Shown: in pieces, positions 34,438 through 46,954 of the stretch
How the letters are laid out: each line of letters starts with the position of its first letter
Position numbering within the stretch: position 1 is the first letter of the stretch
Assembly: GCF_012489685.1 (NCBI RefSeq)
Contig: NC_080046.1
Span: 27,782,223 to 27,846,222 of the forward strand
Source of the DNA: Lotus japonicus
Lineage: Eukaryota; Streptophyta; Magnoliopsida; Fabales; Fabaceae
Length of the DNA stretch: 64,000 nucleotides
Direction: 5' to 3'
Program-made: the position numbers and the translations under genes
Notes under the pieces: model-generated
Database searches by the model: none
What the model was told of the DNA's origin: nothing
The model's input: only the letters and a program-made list of their open reading frames with translations

Positions 34438-34890
34438 TATACATATAAGTTCTGCATTGTCTACCCTAAGGTTTAAACATAGCATGTTATCAAATCTCTA
34501 GTACAATTCAATCATCAAAGCACATAACGATTTTTATCAACATCTACTCATCAAAACACATAACGATGTTTATCTACATCAACTCCTATAAAACACATAA
34601 CGATGTTCATCAACATCAACTCATCCAAATCCCCAACGAATATAATAAGAGTGCATGATATGTCAATGCAACGTCAATTTTAACGGTTCCGGAAGAAGTA
34701 GGCTGGGCACGATCGAGTCGGTCCTAACACTGGCATTGTGTCGACCATAACCCTCGAGTGTCACTTACAACCTTGACATAGCCGGATCAGTCCTAACCCT
34801 GCGGGTCGACTTTTCCCTCCGCCATGCCCGACAATCAACAGGTCGATCCTAACCTCACGGTCGATCATATCCCCCGTCGATGTCCGAATT

Positions 34891-35190
34891 ACCCGAAGGT
34901 ATAAACTGTACCCGAAGGTATAAACTGTACCCGAAGGCATAATTGTACCCGAAGGCATAAACTGTACCCGAAGGCATAAACTGTACCCGAAGGCATAACT
35001 GTACCCGTAGGCATAAACTGTACCCGAAGGCATAAACTGTACCCGAAGGCATAACTGTACCCGAAGGCATAAACTGTACCCGAAGGCATAAACTGTACCC
35101 GGAGGCATAAACTGTACCCGAAGGCATAAACTGTACCCGAAGGCATAACTGTACCCGTAGGCATAAACTGTACCCGAAGGCATAAACTGA
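34891..35190 (-). repeat. Minisatellite of 16 units (18-19 bp) in the G1 LTR
   Basis: On the plus strand each unit is ACCCGAAGGCATAAACTGT, or one base shorter. Unit lengths alternate 19, 19, 18 in part of the array, so a trimer was amplified. In transcript sense (minus strand) every unit contains CC-TTCG-GG or the variants TACG and TCCG. Reading frames here in all phases are repeat artefacts. Confidence 0.95.
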
Positions 35191-35354
35191 TCTCATGATG
35201 ATCTCCAAATCATCCGACTCATCTCCATCCGATGGTCAAAACTATTCAACAAACAAGAGTATCGACATACTCGGAAACTACTCGTTTCCCGGCTTATCTC
35301 TCGGATAGCCCAACAACACAGCTGCTCCAGCAGCACAAGAGTATCCCGCATTCA

Positions 35355-35500
35355 CAAGGTCTCACGCCTCAGTGAAGCTTCATGCTGTTCACGAGGTCTC
35401 ACGCCTCAGTGAAGATCCATGCTTTCCACATGGACTCACGCCTCAGTGGAGTATCACGCATTCACAAGGTCTCACGCCTCAGTGAAGCTTCTCGGCTCAT
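35355..35500 (-). repeat. Second tandem repeat in the G1 LTR (four units of 36-38 bp)
   Basis: The core TCTCACGCCTCAGTGAAG recurs at about 35361, 35398, 35434 (variant) and 35470, separated by diverged linkers. In transcript sense each core can pair CAC with GTG around TGAGGC. Confidence 0.85.
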
Positions 35501-37797
35501 CCCTTGGATGGCTAAACAAACTGCTCAACGAGCGAAGGAGTATCAACATACTCAGAACTTACCAATCTCCTCAACACTTAGATCCGACGACACTTCTCGT
35601 TTTCCAAAACTAAGATTCGACTCCTAAGCTTCCTTCGAGATTATTATCATCATTAAAAGGTTTCAAGGTTGTTTAATGTCTTATGAGTTTTCCTTACAAA
35701 ATAGTTTCCACTTTTGTCATATCGCAAATCTTACAAGTTCTCGGGATCTCCAAATCCCCAAATAACTCTAGAGAATGTCTCGATCCATGAAAACCATAAC
35801 AAGGCCCGAATCTCATTCGTCCTATCAAACTTTCTCAAAACTCTCAAAATAAAATCGGCATGACCTGCCCGCTATTCTCACTAATCAGAAACTCAGATTT
35901 CGTTGCAAAAGCATAATTACATCATCACAGTCAATCAACATGTCATATATCAACAAATTAAGCAATATCCATATAGCACTTAGCATATAAGGCATGCACC
36001 ACACATCCTAGATTACCCACATAGCACATAGCATGTAAGTCAATCTCAAAAACAGTCAGTAGATGAATCATCTACATTGTCAGCCGAAGCCTCAGAAAAC
36101 ATTTTACCAGTCAAACACAAACAAGTGCATAAACAATAAATCAAGTCGAATTCATCGACACCTAAAGCATTAACTAACAAGGTAAGTTGCCCTTACCTAT
36201 AGTTATTCCAGCGTTCTCCTCAAACGTTCCTTCACACTCTATGCCTTGCTCTTCAGGAAATTCCTCAAAGCACCTTTAGAGCAAAACCACAGAATTCAAT
36301 CACAATGAGTCTGAAACTCAGCAAACAATAGATACTAGGGTTACTCGAAGTAGCATATACTTCGAAGTACGATAATCTAGCGCGAAAGGACAAGTTTTCG
36401 AAAAAGGAATTTTCCTCCTCCCCCCTTAAAGGGCTCGGCCACTTTTGGTAATTGTGGGGCTCAATTTTTCTTCGATCAAACTTGGTTCCTATGCTTTCAT
36501 TAGCCGTAACTAAGGGTATTCTAAACTCGGAAAAATAATCGGATCGAAAAATGTCGCAGGGGTATTTTGGTCATGATTTTTAACTTAGAATTTCAAAACT
36601 GAAATCCCAAAAAGCAAATTTTACAGGGACGTTACTAACGACGTTTATGACAACTAATCCTACTAGCACTAAGCTAAGGCGATAGTTTTCAGCCTAAAGG
36701 TTGAAGCTTTACCCCAAAAATGGGTATTTAAGGCATAAATTGATTCCGGCGGAAATCCGGCGGCATAACGGAAAATCTAATCCGGCAGAAGTGATCTTGG
36801 GCATGTAAGGAAGATGTTTAGAATCAAAAATGAAATATTCAGGACAGTTTTGCAAAAACCTCAAAACTATCAGCTCAGAAAAGTCTACAGAAAAGCTATG
36901 GAAAAAGAGATCAGAGGTAAGGATTAGCGACTATACCTCGAAACCTTGAAGCAGCAACTGATTGATCGACGATCAAGCAAGGATTGAACAAAAACTCTTC
37001 TTCCTTCCTCCTTGGATGAACTCGCGGGTTTGTGGAGAGAAAATGGTGGAAATTTTGTGTTTTTCTTCCTTTCTTGGCTATATATAGAGGTTGGCAAAAC
37101 GCGGTAAAATGAAAGTTTCGCGAATCTGATTTTTCCGGCTTCATTCTCCATGAATTCTAAGATAGGTTTTGGCGAATGAATTCCAAAACTAAAATGAGGT
37201 CACCTTGTATTTTTAGCGACTAATGCATAATCGGTATAAAACTATTTTACCCGATAAGTTGCTTTTTGCATCGAATGTCGGAATGGAAAACTTCCTTCTG
37301 AAGAAAGATTGAAATCATCAAGAGAAATGGGTGTACGCGTGTAGAATCTTCATTTGAAGCTCTGAATAGAAAAAGTCTTCATTGTCGGTTGATTCTAGGG
37401 TTTTGAAATACCAGGGATTCGGTTTCGGCAAACTTCCGATGATTGGAATCGGACGTTCGTAGATCCTAGAGTTTCGCCTCGAAACGATTTTGATATATGG
37501 AAAAAGAGAAGTTCTAACATTTCTCTGAAGATTTTTGGACTAAAATCCTACAGTGTTCCAAGGGTGGAACATAGTGTTATTTCCTAAGATTCTTGTCCTA
37601 GGTTTTAAAGCGAATATTAGTTGTGCTATAACTTAAATCGACTTCGATACAATCCTCAGACTTTTCCTGAACTTTCTCCTTCATATATTTGTTTCATTTG
37701 GTAAACTCTAGTTCAGGTTTCCCATCACGATACATCAACCCTAATCGTGAATAGGATTCTATTTAGTTGGCATAAGTTTAAAAACTTGGGCCTTACA

Positions 37798-39042
37798 TTA
37801 CTACCCTCCAAAAAGAAAGTTTCGTCCTCGAAACTTAGGGTTCAGTAAAAGCTCCGGATATTATTCCTTGATCTTCTCCTTAGTCACCAATCAAATTAAA
37901 ACTCGACTTGAGTCTTAATACCTCGTACAGGACAAGACTGACTCCCTTAATCATAAATTCATTAACCACTCATAAGCTAATCACCCTCTTACAATCTAAC
38001 AATCCATTATTGTCGTCTTCGTCATCAAAACCTTCCTCACTCAAACCAATTTAGGCTTACTGAAATCCCTAACACTTCGCATAAATCGAGATTTATCCTT
38101 AAGGAGGTCAATTCATAACTATACCTCAAGGGTCTTAACTAGTCATTCTATCATCCGATCCTCCAACCTTCTGAGGTTTAACTACTATCGTAACTGCTAT
38201 CACCACTACATCCCTTATTCATACATGATCTTCAACTCCCTAAGTCAATCTTAATCATAGGATTCTTATTCAACTGAGCAAAATTCACTTGCTAACTCTA
38301 GCATGCATCACCGAAATCCATAACAAAGTTCCATTCACTATTAGACTCTGAGTAGCTTGTCCAAATATGATAAGTTCAAGTATTCATCTTAATACTAACA
38401 CTTTTCTTCTTGTAACTTGATTACCATCTCGTCGATAAACTTCTTAATCTCCCAATCAAATTATGACAAACTTCAAGTCCTACACACTTATGACCAGAAT
38501 TAATAGACTTAAAACCTAAACCTTTTCCAAGTTTGGATCTCTGATGCTCTGTAACTCTTCAACATTTCCTAATAGAATAGTCATCTCTTAAAACTACAAC
38601 TCCTTCGCAAGGAAAACAAATACTTAATGAGAACTTTTTCCTCCCAAACTCAACTAATCTTCGATCAACTCAAGTTAATCTTACCAATCCTTCTATCAAA
38701 GTCCATAGCCAGCTGTGATTCCGAATATCACCCCCTCAATATTAAGTTGATCAGGCCTAATACATCGAAGGTGGAAATCTAGAAAAACCTACTGGAACAG
38801 TCAATGAGTTCCTATCATCCAATAGTCACAAATATCCTGACATCACATCCTCAACGATTCCGCTACGGAACTACACGCCCTCAACATCATACGTATACTA
38901 TCCATAAGAAATCTCTATGAGATTCATTCTTCAGCTTCTAGCTTCCTTTTAAATGCATCGGTACAAGACTACTTTCTAGGCTTACCGTGTCATTCTAAAC
39001 CTCGTATAACTTAAGGTATCAATAGGGGTAATAACTATAAGG
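37798..39042 (-). other. Non-coding spacer of G1 in place of pol
   Basis: No frame of note. In transcript sense it starts just after the gag stop, contains GAGGGGGTGATATTCGG (about 38733-38750), and ends with the polypurine tract GGAGGGTAGTAA (37798-37809) abutting the 3' LTR. It is homologous by eye to the G2 internal region, so the replacement of pol predates both copies. Confidence 0.8.
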
Positions 39043-39799
39043 TCAAAGCTTAGACAGTATAAGTAAGTTAGGTGTGTTTGCACACGCTACGAGAGTAATG
39101 GAATATATTATACTGAAATGAGAAAGAATGGTTAGAAGGTTACCGTCGTTCTTGCGCTCTCCTCTGGCTAACTTCTTCGATCCTCCTCCGTCCATGATAT
39201 AAACTCTTCCCCTAGTAGTGAGGCGCTTTCCCCTTGCAGTGTTAACAGATGGCTCCCTCTTGGGCGCCTTACAATCCACAGCTAGATGTCCCACTCGGTT
39301 GCAATTAAAGCATCTTGGTCCAGTCGCTGGGCACTTGTCAGCAAAATGTCCAGTCTTCCCACACCGGAAACATGTCACATCCGTGTTGCCGACTTGATTC
39401 CCTGCACCTCCAGTAGCAAGGGTCATCGGTTTGTACTGTCCTAGGGTATAACCTTCCCCCATAGGGCGCTGATAAGGCTTCTTCATCTGAAACCTTCCTT
39501 TTCCAAGATTGTCTTGGGAGCTCGACCTCATCGGTCCCCCAGTTCCTGCTCTATTCATCCTTCTATTTTTCATCAGCTCCACCTCTGTGGCCTTCTCCAC
39601 CAAAGCTTGAAATCGTATAATCCCCAACGGCCTCACTGAATCTTCGATGTCTGCTCTCAGTCCATTCAGAAACCGCTTACACATGTAGCGTTCATCAACA
39701 TGGTTGTTGAAAAACTGGAAGTGCTTAGCCAATGATTCCAGCTTGGAAGCATACTCAGGTACGGTCATGCTCCCTTGACAAAGGGTCAGAAATTGTGCC

Positions 39800-42700
39800 T
39801 GTAAGGCCCAAGTTTTTAAGCTTATGCTAAGTGAATAAACTTCCTATTCACGATTAGGGTTGATGTAATGTGAAGGGAAACCTGAACGAAAGTTTATTAA
39901 ATGAAATATATTTATGAAGGAGAAAGTTCAGGAAAAGTCAAAGGATTACATCATGATCGATAAAATTTATAGCACGAACGTTTTACGCTTAAACCTAGGT
40001 CAGAAACCCTAGTATATAGCTAATTTTCACTTTTAGGCACGATGGCAGTTAATTCCAAAAATATTCAGAGAAATGTTAGAACTTCTCTTTTTCCATATAT
40101 CACAATCGTTTCGAGGCGAAACTCTAGGATCTACGAACGTCCGATTCCAATCATCGGAAGTTTGCCGAAACCGAATCCCTGGTATTTCAAAACCCTAGAA
40201 TTTCTCGACAATGAAGACTTTTTCTATTCAGAGCTTCAAATGAATATTCCACACGCGTACACCCATTTCTCTTGATGATTTCAATCTTTCTTCAGAAGGA
40301 AGTTTTCCATTCCGACATTCGATGCAAAAAGCAACTTATCGGGTAAAATAGTTTTACACCGACTATGCTTTAGTTGCCAAAAATATAAGGAGACCTCATT
40401 TTAGTTTTGGAATTCTTTCGCCAAAACCTATCTTAGAATTCACGGAGAATGACGCCGGAAAAATCAGATTCGCGAAACTTTCTTTTTCCCGCGAATTTCC
40501 ATCTTCTATATATAGCAAACAAGTGAGAAAAAAACACAAAACTCCTCCATTTTCTCTCCTCAAGGCCGCGAGTTCATCCAAGGAAGAAGGAAGAAGAATT
40601 TTCTTCATTACTTGCTTGATCGTTGATCCGTTAGTTGCTGCTTCAAGGTTTCGAGGTATAGTCGCTAATCTTTACCTCTGATCGCTTTTTCCATAGCTTT
40701 TCTGTAGAGTTTTCTGAGCGGATAGTTTATGGGTTTTTGCAAAACTATCCTGAATCTGTCATTTCTGATTCTAAACCTCTTCCTTATGCGCCCAAGATCA
40801 CTTCTGCCGGGTTAGATTTTCCGTTATGTCGCCGGGATTCCGCCGGAATCAATTTGAGCCTAAAATACCCATTTTTGGAGTTTTTGGAGTAAAGCTTCAA
40901 CCTTTAGGCTGAAAACTATCGCCTTAGCTTAGTGCTAGTAGGATTAGTTGTCATAAACGTCGTTGGTGACGTCCCTGCAAAATTTTATTTTTGGGATTTC
41001 AGTTTTGAAAAATCCTAAGTTAAAAATCATGACCCAAATACCCCTGCGACAGTTTTTGATCCGATAATTTTTCCGAGTTCAGAATACCCTTAGTTACGGC
41101 TTATGAAAGCATAGGAACCAAGTTTGATCGAAGAAAAATCGAGCCCCATAATTGCACAAAGTGGCCGAGCCCTATTAGGGGGGAGGAGGAAAATTTCCTT
41201 TTCCGAAAACTTGTCTTTCGCGCTAGTTTATCGTACCTTAGGGTATAGATTACTTCGACTAACCTTAGTAAGTATCGATAGCTTAGTTTCCGATAGATTC
41301 TGATAGTATTCTGTGATTTTATTGTAAAGGTGCTTTTGAGGATTTCCCCGAGGACCAACACTTTGAGAGCGAGGAAGCACTAGTTGATCATTCTGGAGAA
41401 CTTTCAAGTGAGGGCTTCTCACTGAATCTCTAGTTAATGCTTAGGGTCGATGTTTCGACATTGTTTACTGTTTATGCACTGGAATTGTGTGTGATTGGAA
41501 AATGTTTTCTGAGGCTTCGGCTGACAATGTAGATGATTCATCTACTGAATGTTTTTGAGATTGTCTTACATGCTATGTGCTATGTGGGTAATCTAGGATG
41601 TGTGGTGCATGCTTTATATGCTAAGTGCTAAGTGTTTATGATGCGATTTATTGATATATGACATGTTGTTGATTGTGATGATTTAAATATGCTCTGTACT
41701 GGAATCTGAGATTCTGAATGGTGAGAATAGCGGGCAGGTCATGCCGATTTTATTTTGAGAGTTTTGAGAAAGCTTGAAAGGACGAATGAGATTCGGGCCT
41801 TGTTGTGGTGTTGTATGGATCGAGACATTCTCTGGAGTCATTTGGGGATTAGGAGATCCCGAGAACTTATAGGATTCGCGATAAGACTAAAAGGATAATT
41901 ATTTTGTAAAGAAAACTCATAAGACATTAAACAACCTCTAAATCTTTAAGTAATGGTAATAATCTCGGAAGGAAGCTTTGGATGCAAATCATAGTTTTGG
42001 AAAACGAGAAGTGTCGTCGGATCCCAGCATTGAGAAAGTTGAGGGGCTTCGAGTATGTAGATGTTGTGGTGCTGTTGGAGCAGCGTTTGTTGTTGTGCTG
42101 TTGGAGCAGCTATTGTGGTTGTGCTGTTGGAGCAGCTATGTTGTTGGGTGTATCTTCGACTTTGCGGCGCGAATCCGTATGTCCAAACCCGACGGGTTGG
42201 GCCGATTCGGCAATAATTGTTGACACGCGCGAATCCGTATATTCAATCCGATGGAGTGGATCGATTCGGCGGTAGTCACTCAGGCACGCGTGAGTCCGTA
42301 TGTTCAATCCGATGGATTGGATCGATTCAGCGATTGCCATTTTACCTCGCGTGAATCCGTATGTTCAATCCGAGGGATTGGATCGATTCAGCGACAACTT
42401 TTCGACACGCGCGGATCCGTATATTCAATCCGATGGATTGGATCGATTCGGCGATAGTCATTGGACACGCGCAACGTCCGTATGTTCGACTCCTTTGAGT
42501 GAACCGACTTGGCGTTGTCATTTGTTGCGTGTGCGAGTCCGTACGTTCATCCCGATGGGTTGGATCGACTCGACATGCCTATTTGTGGGAGTTGCGTGTG
42601 CGAGTCCGTATGTTCAACCCAAGGGGTTGGATCGACTTGACATGCCTAATTGTTGGGCTATCCTGGGGATAAGTCCGGGAAACCGGTAGTTTCCGAGTAT

Positions 42701-43815
42701 GTGATACTCTTTGCTTGTTGAGCAGTTGTGACCATCGGATTGAGATGAGTCGGATGATCCGGAGATCATCATGAGTTACTATGTTGATGTGAAGAAGTGT
42801 CTTTTGTCGCAGAATCGACTTTACCTTAGGGTAAGCTTTTAGAGACTTTAATTTACCTAGAACACGTGGCGACGTGTCGAGTGAGAGTCGGAGACGTTGT
42901 TTGACTAATCATCCTGCATTCATGCATACTGATTTAGTTGTCGAGTGTGATTGTTATTTGTTAATCCTATTTGGAACATGTTAATTGTTATTATTGCTGT
43001 TAAGTTCATTATGGAATATGCAACCCTAGGATGTTATCCCTAGCTATAAGCCTAAGTGGCTATTCTCTTATCTATATCTATTGGTGCTATTATTTATGTA
43101 ATTCTTTGGAGTTGACCCTCGCGTCTTCTGTGTGTGCTTTGGCGGACAAACGCCCTTTGCCAGATGTCTTTGGCGGACTGGTTCACGACGGTTCACCCTT
43201 CGGGGGAAACTAGAGTTGGGATGCTGGAACAGGAGCGCATCGCGATAGCGAGCGGAGGACGGATGGTGTACATAGACTAGGTCGTTCTGGATTTCGAATT
43301 CGGACGACGATCATGCTAGCATGTAGGTTTTAGTGCTGGTGTGAGCTCCTCGAGATGGGATTAGTGTAGGAGTAGAGTCTTAGCTCTGAACATCATTTGT
43401 TTTCTTTGGGGACAGGGTAGTTTCCCACCTATAGCTTTTTGTGTGGTTCCTTTACGGGAATCACAGAGAGTTGGTTGGACTTAAGAGGTCTTGTTTTAGG
43501 CCATCTGGGCTGACTTATTCTTATTTTGAGGGACAGTGTTGCAGACACCTAACCTTTCTTTTGGATTATACCTTTTGCCTACGGGCGTTCTTTTCTACTA
43601 CTTTCCGTCACTGGAGGTTACTCGTGACGAGGTTGGGTACTTACAGCGGGGGTTGTAAATATTTATTGGATAATAGTTTTATTGCTTTTCGCATTTGGGT
43701 TTTATTTAATTCAGTCTTGTCTTAGTTATTATATCGAAAAAAAAATATTCACGTATTTCCGCATTAAGTTTACTTTTGGTTACTAAAGTGACGCCACCGA
43801 AATCGGGGTGTTACA
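39800..43815 (+). repeat. Solo 4-kb gypsy LTR inside G1 gag
   Basis: 4016 bp from TGTAAGGCCCAAG to GAAATCGGGGTGTTACA, flanked by the duplication GTGCC (39795-39799 and 43816-43820), with no internal region. A TATA-like box lies at about 40505-40514. It holds a 30-bp GCTGTTGGAGCAGC repeat (three copies, about 42066-42140) and an eight-unit array (42168-42655). It is opposite in orientation to its host element G1. Confidence 0.96.
42168..42655 (+). repeat. Eight-unit, about 60-bp tandem array with paired-stem structure
   Basis: Units carry CCGTATGTTC-like spacers. Each has an outer pair (for example CGAATC with GATTCG) and an inner pair (for example CAATCC with GGATTG). Units start at about 42168, 42228, 42288, 42349, 42410, 42471, 42532 and 42600. 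They differ from one another, often at both sides of a stem. Confidence 0.9.
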
Positions 43816-44453
43816 GTGCCTCTCGCTCGTCTCGAGCGCTAGTTGGAAAGTACTTCTCTAGAAATGCAGCACGGAAAGAGTTCCAATTCACCTCTTCGTG
43901 GTTAGCTCCCATAATTCCTCTGGTACCCTTCCACCTGTACTCAGCATCGCCCAACAGCAGATAAGTTGCCAGGCCCACCTTAGCCCCTTCAGCAGTCTGC
44001 AGTACTTCGAAAATCTTCTCAATTTCTTGGATCCACAGATCCGCATTGTCCGGGTCAGTCCCACCCGTGAACTTGGGTGGATCCTGCCTTCTGAAATCAT
44101 TCAGTCCCCTGTTCTGGTCCAGGGCTACTTCTCTCTGAAGCCGGTGTAGCTCGCGTGTATCCTCAGTAGCACGCCTATGTGCATTGTCATTCGTCTGTAC
44201 AGTCATTGCTTGGACCAAAGTGGCCACCATCTCAGCAAGTTGGTTAGAGTTCACCATGTTCTGTTAAGTTAAGCAAACAGTTAGTACTCATCATAAGATA
44301 GCATCTAGCATGACTATAGAATATGATCAAGCAATAACTTCAATCAATTCTAAGCAAAAAATCGCTTGCAGACAATCAATTTTTACTCTTTGCAGAGTCA
44401 CACAACCTAGCACAGAAGACCTATTCCCCAAAGACTCCCGAAAGACTCGACAA

Positions 44454-44465
44454 GCTCTGATACCA
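44454..44465 (-). promoter_or_regulatory. Primer binding site of G1
   Basis: The minus strand reads TGGTATCAGAGC three bases after the LTR end, matching initiator Met-tRNA. G2 has the same arrangement. Confidence 0.9.
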
Positions 44466-44468
44466 CAA

Positions 44469-44969
44469 TGTAACACCCCGATTTCGGTGGCGTCACTTTA
44501 GTAACCAAAATAAACTTAATGCGGAAAAACGTAAATATTTTTTTTGTCGATAATATAAACAAGACTGAAATCAATAAAACCCAAATGCGAAAGGCAACAG
44601 AACTAATAAACAATATATATAACCTCCCCCGCTGTAAGTAGCGACCTCGTCACGAGTAACCTCCAGTGACGGAAAGTAGAAAAATGTAACGCCCGTAGGC
44701 AAAATGTACAATCCCAAAATGATAGGTCAAGTGTCAGCAACACAAGCCCTCAAAAATAAGAATAAGTCAGAGCTATGACACTAACACCCAACCTTAGTAG
44801 ACTCTAAACACCCATCCCCCATACTTCCATCCTCGACTCCCATCTGGTCATGCATGAAGTCCGGGTCCACGTCGAAGGCTCAGTAGTAGTCATTTCGCTC
44901 CGGGTCTTCCCCGAACGACGAAGAATCACGAAAGAATCCACCGACGACATCTGACAAAAAGGGCATACA
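44469..44969 (-). repeat. 5' LTR remnant of G1
   Basis: 501 bp of the LTR end, nearly identical to 33791-34290. It is cut at 44970 by Sirevirus D. The last five bases, ATACA (44965-44969), are the likely target duplication of D; its partner is lost in the gap. Confidence 0.92.
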
Positions 44970-46191
44970 TGAAGGTATGAAAAACGGTAGAAAGGGGGGG
45001 TTTGAATAACGTTTTCAGTACAAAACTACCACCTTAAAGATTTTAACAAATCTTTTCGAGAACTAAGTGCAAAAGATAGAGATAGAAAAGCACACAAGGA
45101 TTTTATCCTGGTTCACTTGATAAATCACTCAAGCTACTCCAGTCCACCCGTTAAGGTGATTTCTTCCTTCTTAGAATGAAGGCAATCCACTAATCAGGTA
45201 AGAGTTACAACTGCACTTGAAACCTACAAGTGACTAACAATTACACTGACTTAGCTCACACTAAGATTCACTCTCTTAGTCTTCTCTAGGATCCGATCAA
45301 CCTTGATCTCCTAAAGGAAAATCAAACAACTGTTTGAGGTTGGTGTTTACAAGGGTTTGCTTCTGAATAAGCTGAGTGTAAACTAAAATAAATTACAAGA
45401 TGAAAGAAAGCTTAGAATATATCTTGCGCGTGTGTATTGCTTCTTGTATATTTTTTTTTCTTCTTTTTGGCCGCTTCTTTCAATCTTCAGCCTCTATATA
45501 TACTCCAAGGATTAGGGTTGAGCGTTGCATGGGAAATGCTACCGTTGGAGGGCAGTTCTGGAAAATCCAGCTTCTGCTGTGGCTGAGAACGTTAGGTAGG
45601 TCGTCAGGAAGGTACACTTGCTTTTGTACTTGGATAGCGACTTGACCTTTTAACCTAGGAGACTTCTGATCAGAGGAATGCTTCGTATTGGAACTTGTGA
45701 AGCCGGTTGATCAGAGTCAGAGGGATAGCACAGATCCTCTGACCATTGTATCTTCTGATTCTGAACTCAGAGGGAAGAACATGGCCTTCAGAGTTTCTTG
45801 CTTCTGGACTTCAGAGTTTCCACTATTCAGCTTCTGGATCTTCAGAGTCTTCTACACCATCGGAACATCTGAACCTTCAGTGTTTCTTGGTTGTCAGAAC
45901 TTCTGGATCATCAGAGCTTCTAGCGACTGAGTCCTCATCAGAGTTTGTATAGCTTCAGATCTTCTGAAGCTTTTCCACTGTTCATACTGAACATGGTGAA
46001 TGCGAAAGCGTTGCTTGGGTTACCCTTTATACACAGTGCTTCTGATTTGTGTGAAATTGAGTCAGGGTCAGAGCCTGTAAATAGCACACTCAGAAAAACA
46101 CGTTAGAGTACCACAATTGTTCATATCAAAAGGTTAACTTGTAATCATCAAAACATAGAGTTGTACTACTAGATCAAAACTTGATCTTACA
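44970..46191 (-). repeat. 3' LTR of Sirevirus D
   Basis: 1222 bp, close to B's 1215-bp LTR. One visible difference is a longer A/T run near 45450, after the TATA region, that accounts for the extra length. The polypurine tract abuts it at 46192-46206 (ATCTCCCCCTTTTTG on the plus strand). Confidence 0.95.
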
Positions 46192-46895
46192 ATCTCCCCC
46201 TTTTTGATGATGACAAAACTAAGATTTTTGATGAACAATTCTTAAACATTAAACTGAATTCACTCAGAGTTTAGAGATATAGAATAAGACTTATCCTGAT
46301 GTGAATAGTTTATCTTGCTCATTCTGAATTCAAGTTACTGCTTGATTCTGAGCTTAGCTCCCCCTGAATCTAATACTTGATGAAAACGTTAGTAAAGTCT
46401 AGATTCTGAGCTAAATCATATAAGAGTTCAGAGTGAAAAGCTTATGACATAGATGAAGAACGAATAATCAGAGCGCATAAGTGATCAGAGTCATGGACAA
46501 GGTATCAGAGTCTTGGGTATCAGAGTCAACTTAGAATCACTTCAGAAGAAGTGAAATGTATTCCTTGTATTTGCCCAGTGACACATCTATGGTCATGAAG
46601 GTGGAACTCTTAAAATCTCCAAAAGAAAAATAAGTCACACTAACACATCTTACATCAAAAACTGGGTTTACTCCCCCTTTTTGTCATAAGCAAAAAGCTT
46701 GGGGTGTGAAAAACTTAGCTTGAAGTACAAGGTACTTCCCCCTTAGAGAAGGTCTAAGTTGAAAGAAAATGAAGACGATGTAAGAATCAGAGTGAGGCGA
46801 TAATAAATAGAAGAGTTAATGCAAGGGATGAACGTTTACCACCGGTCAAGTGAGGAAACTGTAAGAGCATTAACTTTCAGAGAGAAAGTGAAGCC

Positions 46896-46903
46896 TATAA
46901 AAA
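46896..46903 (+). promoter_or_regulatory. TATA-like box upstream of the antisense frame in D
   Basis: CCTATAAAAACG, 51 nt before ATG 46955, identical in sequence and spacing to the site in B. Confidence 0.55.
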
Positions 46904-46954
46904 CGTTGGAGAGAAAGGTAAGCTTCACACCTCGAATAATATTCAGAAAAAAAA

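Larger units (their letters stand above)
33791..37797 (-). repeat. 3' LTR of G1, about 4.0 kb
   Basis: In its own direction it runs TGTAAGGCCCAAG (37797) to GAAATCGGGGTGTTACA (33791). A TATA-like box (TATATATAG, about 37078-37087) lies about 0.7 kb from its start, leaving some 3 kb of R-U5. It holds a TA microsatellite and two tandem arrays. It aligns by eye with the solo LTR at 39800-43815 and the G2 LTRs outside the arrays. Confidence 0.93.
39043..44257 (-). pseudogene. gag: Gag of G1 (two zinc knuckles), split by a solo LTR
   Basis: The start MVNSNQLAEMV at 44257 lies about 200 nt after the primer binding site. The first half (to 43816) includes the gypsy capsid motif PPKFTGGTDP, then WIQEIEKIFEVL. 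The second half (39794 to 39043) has RFLNGLRADIEDSV, then two CCHC knuckles (CFRCGKTGHFADKC and CFNCNRVGHLAVDC). Without the solo LTR and one duplication the frame is continuous, about 390 codons. It ends a few residues into what is the protease start in autonomous relatives (DGNLLTIL), then runs into spacer sequence and stops. It was probably a functional gag-only gene before the LTR insertion. Confidence 0.88.
33791..44969 (-). mobile_element. Gypsy element G1: gag-only non-autonomous element with 4-kb LTRs
   Basis: The minus strand shows a 5' LTR remnant (44969-44469), Met-tRNA primer binding site, gag (44257 down to 39043, split by a solo LTR), a non-coding spacer (39042-37798) with a polypurine tract at its end, and a 3' LTR (37797-33791). 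No pol domain is present. Its mobility would depend on a related autonomous element. Sirevirus D lies in its 5' LTR, whose remainder is not seen before the gap. Confidence 0.9.

Noticed and set aside
34761..35208. Three overlapping minus-strand reading frames of 91-140 codons made of repeated MPSGTVYAFGYS-like blocks
   Set aside because: They are frames of a 19-bp minisatellite, open in all phases because the unit has no stop. They are not genes.
42168..42655. Regular repeats with spacers, at first glance CRISPR-like
   Set aside because: The whole unit is a diverging tandem repeat with no unique spacers, in a plant LTR, with no cas genes. It is an LTR array.
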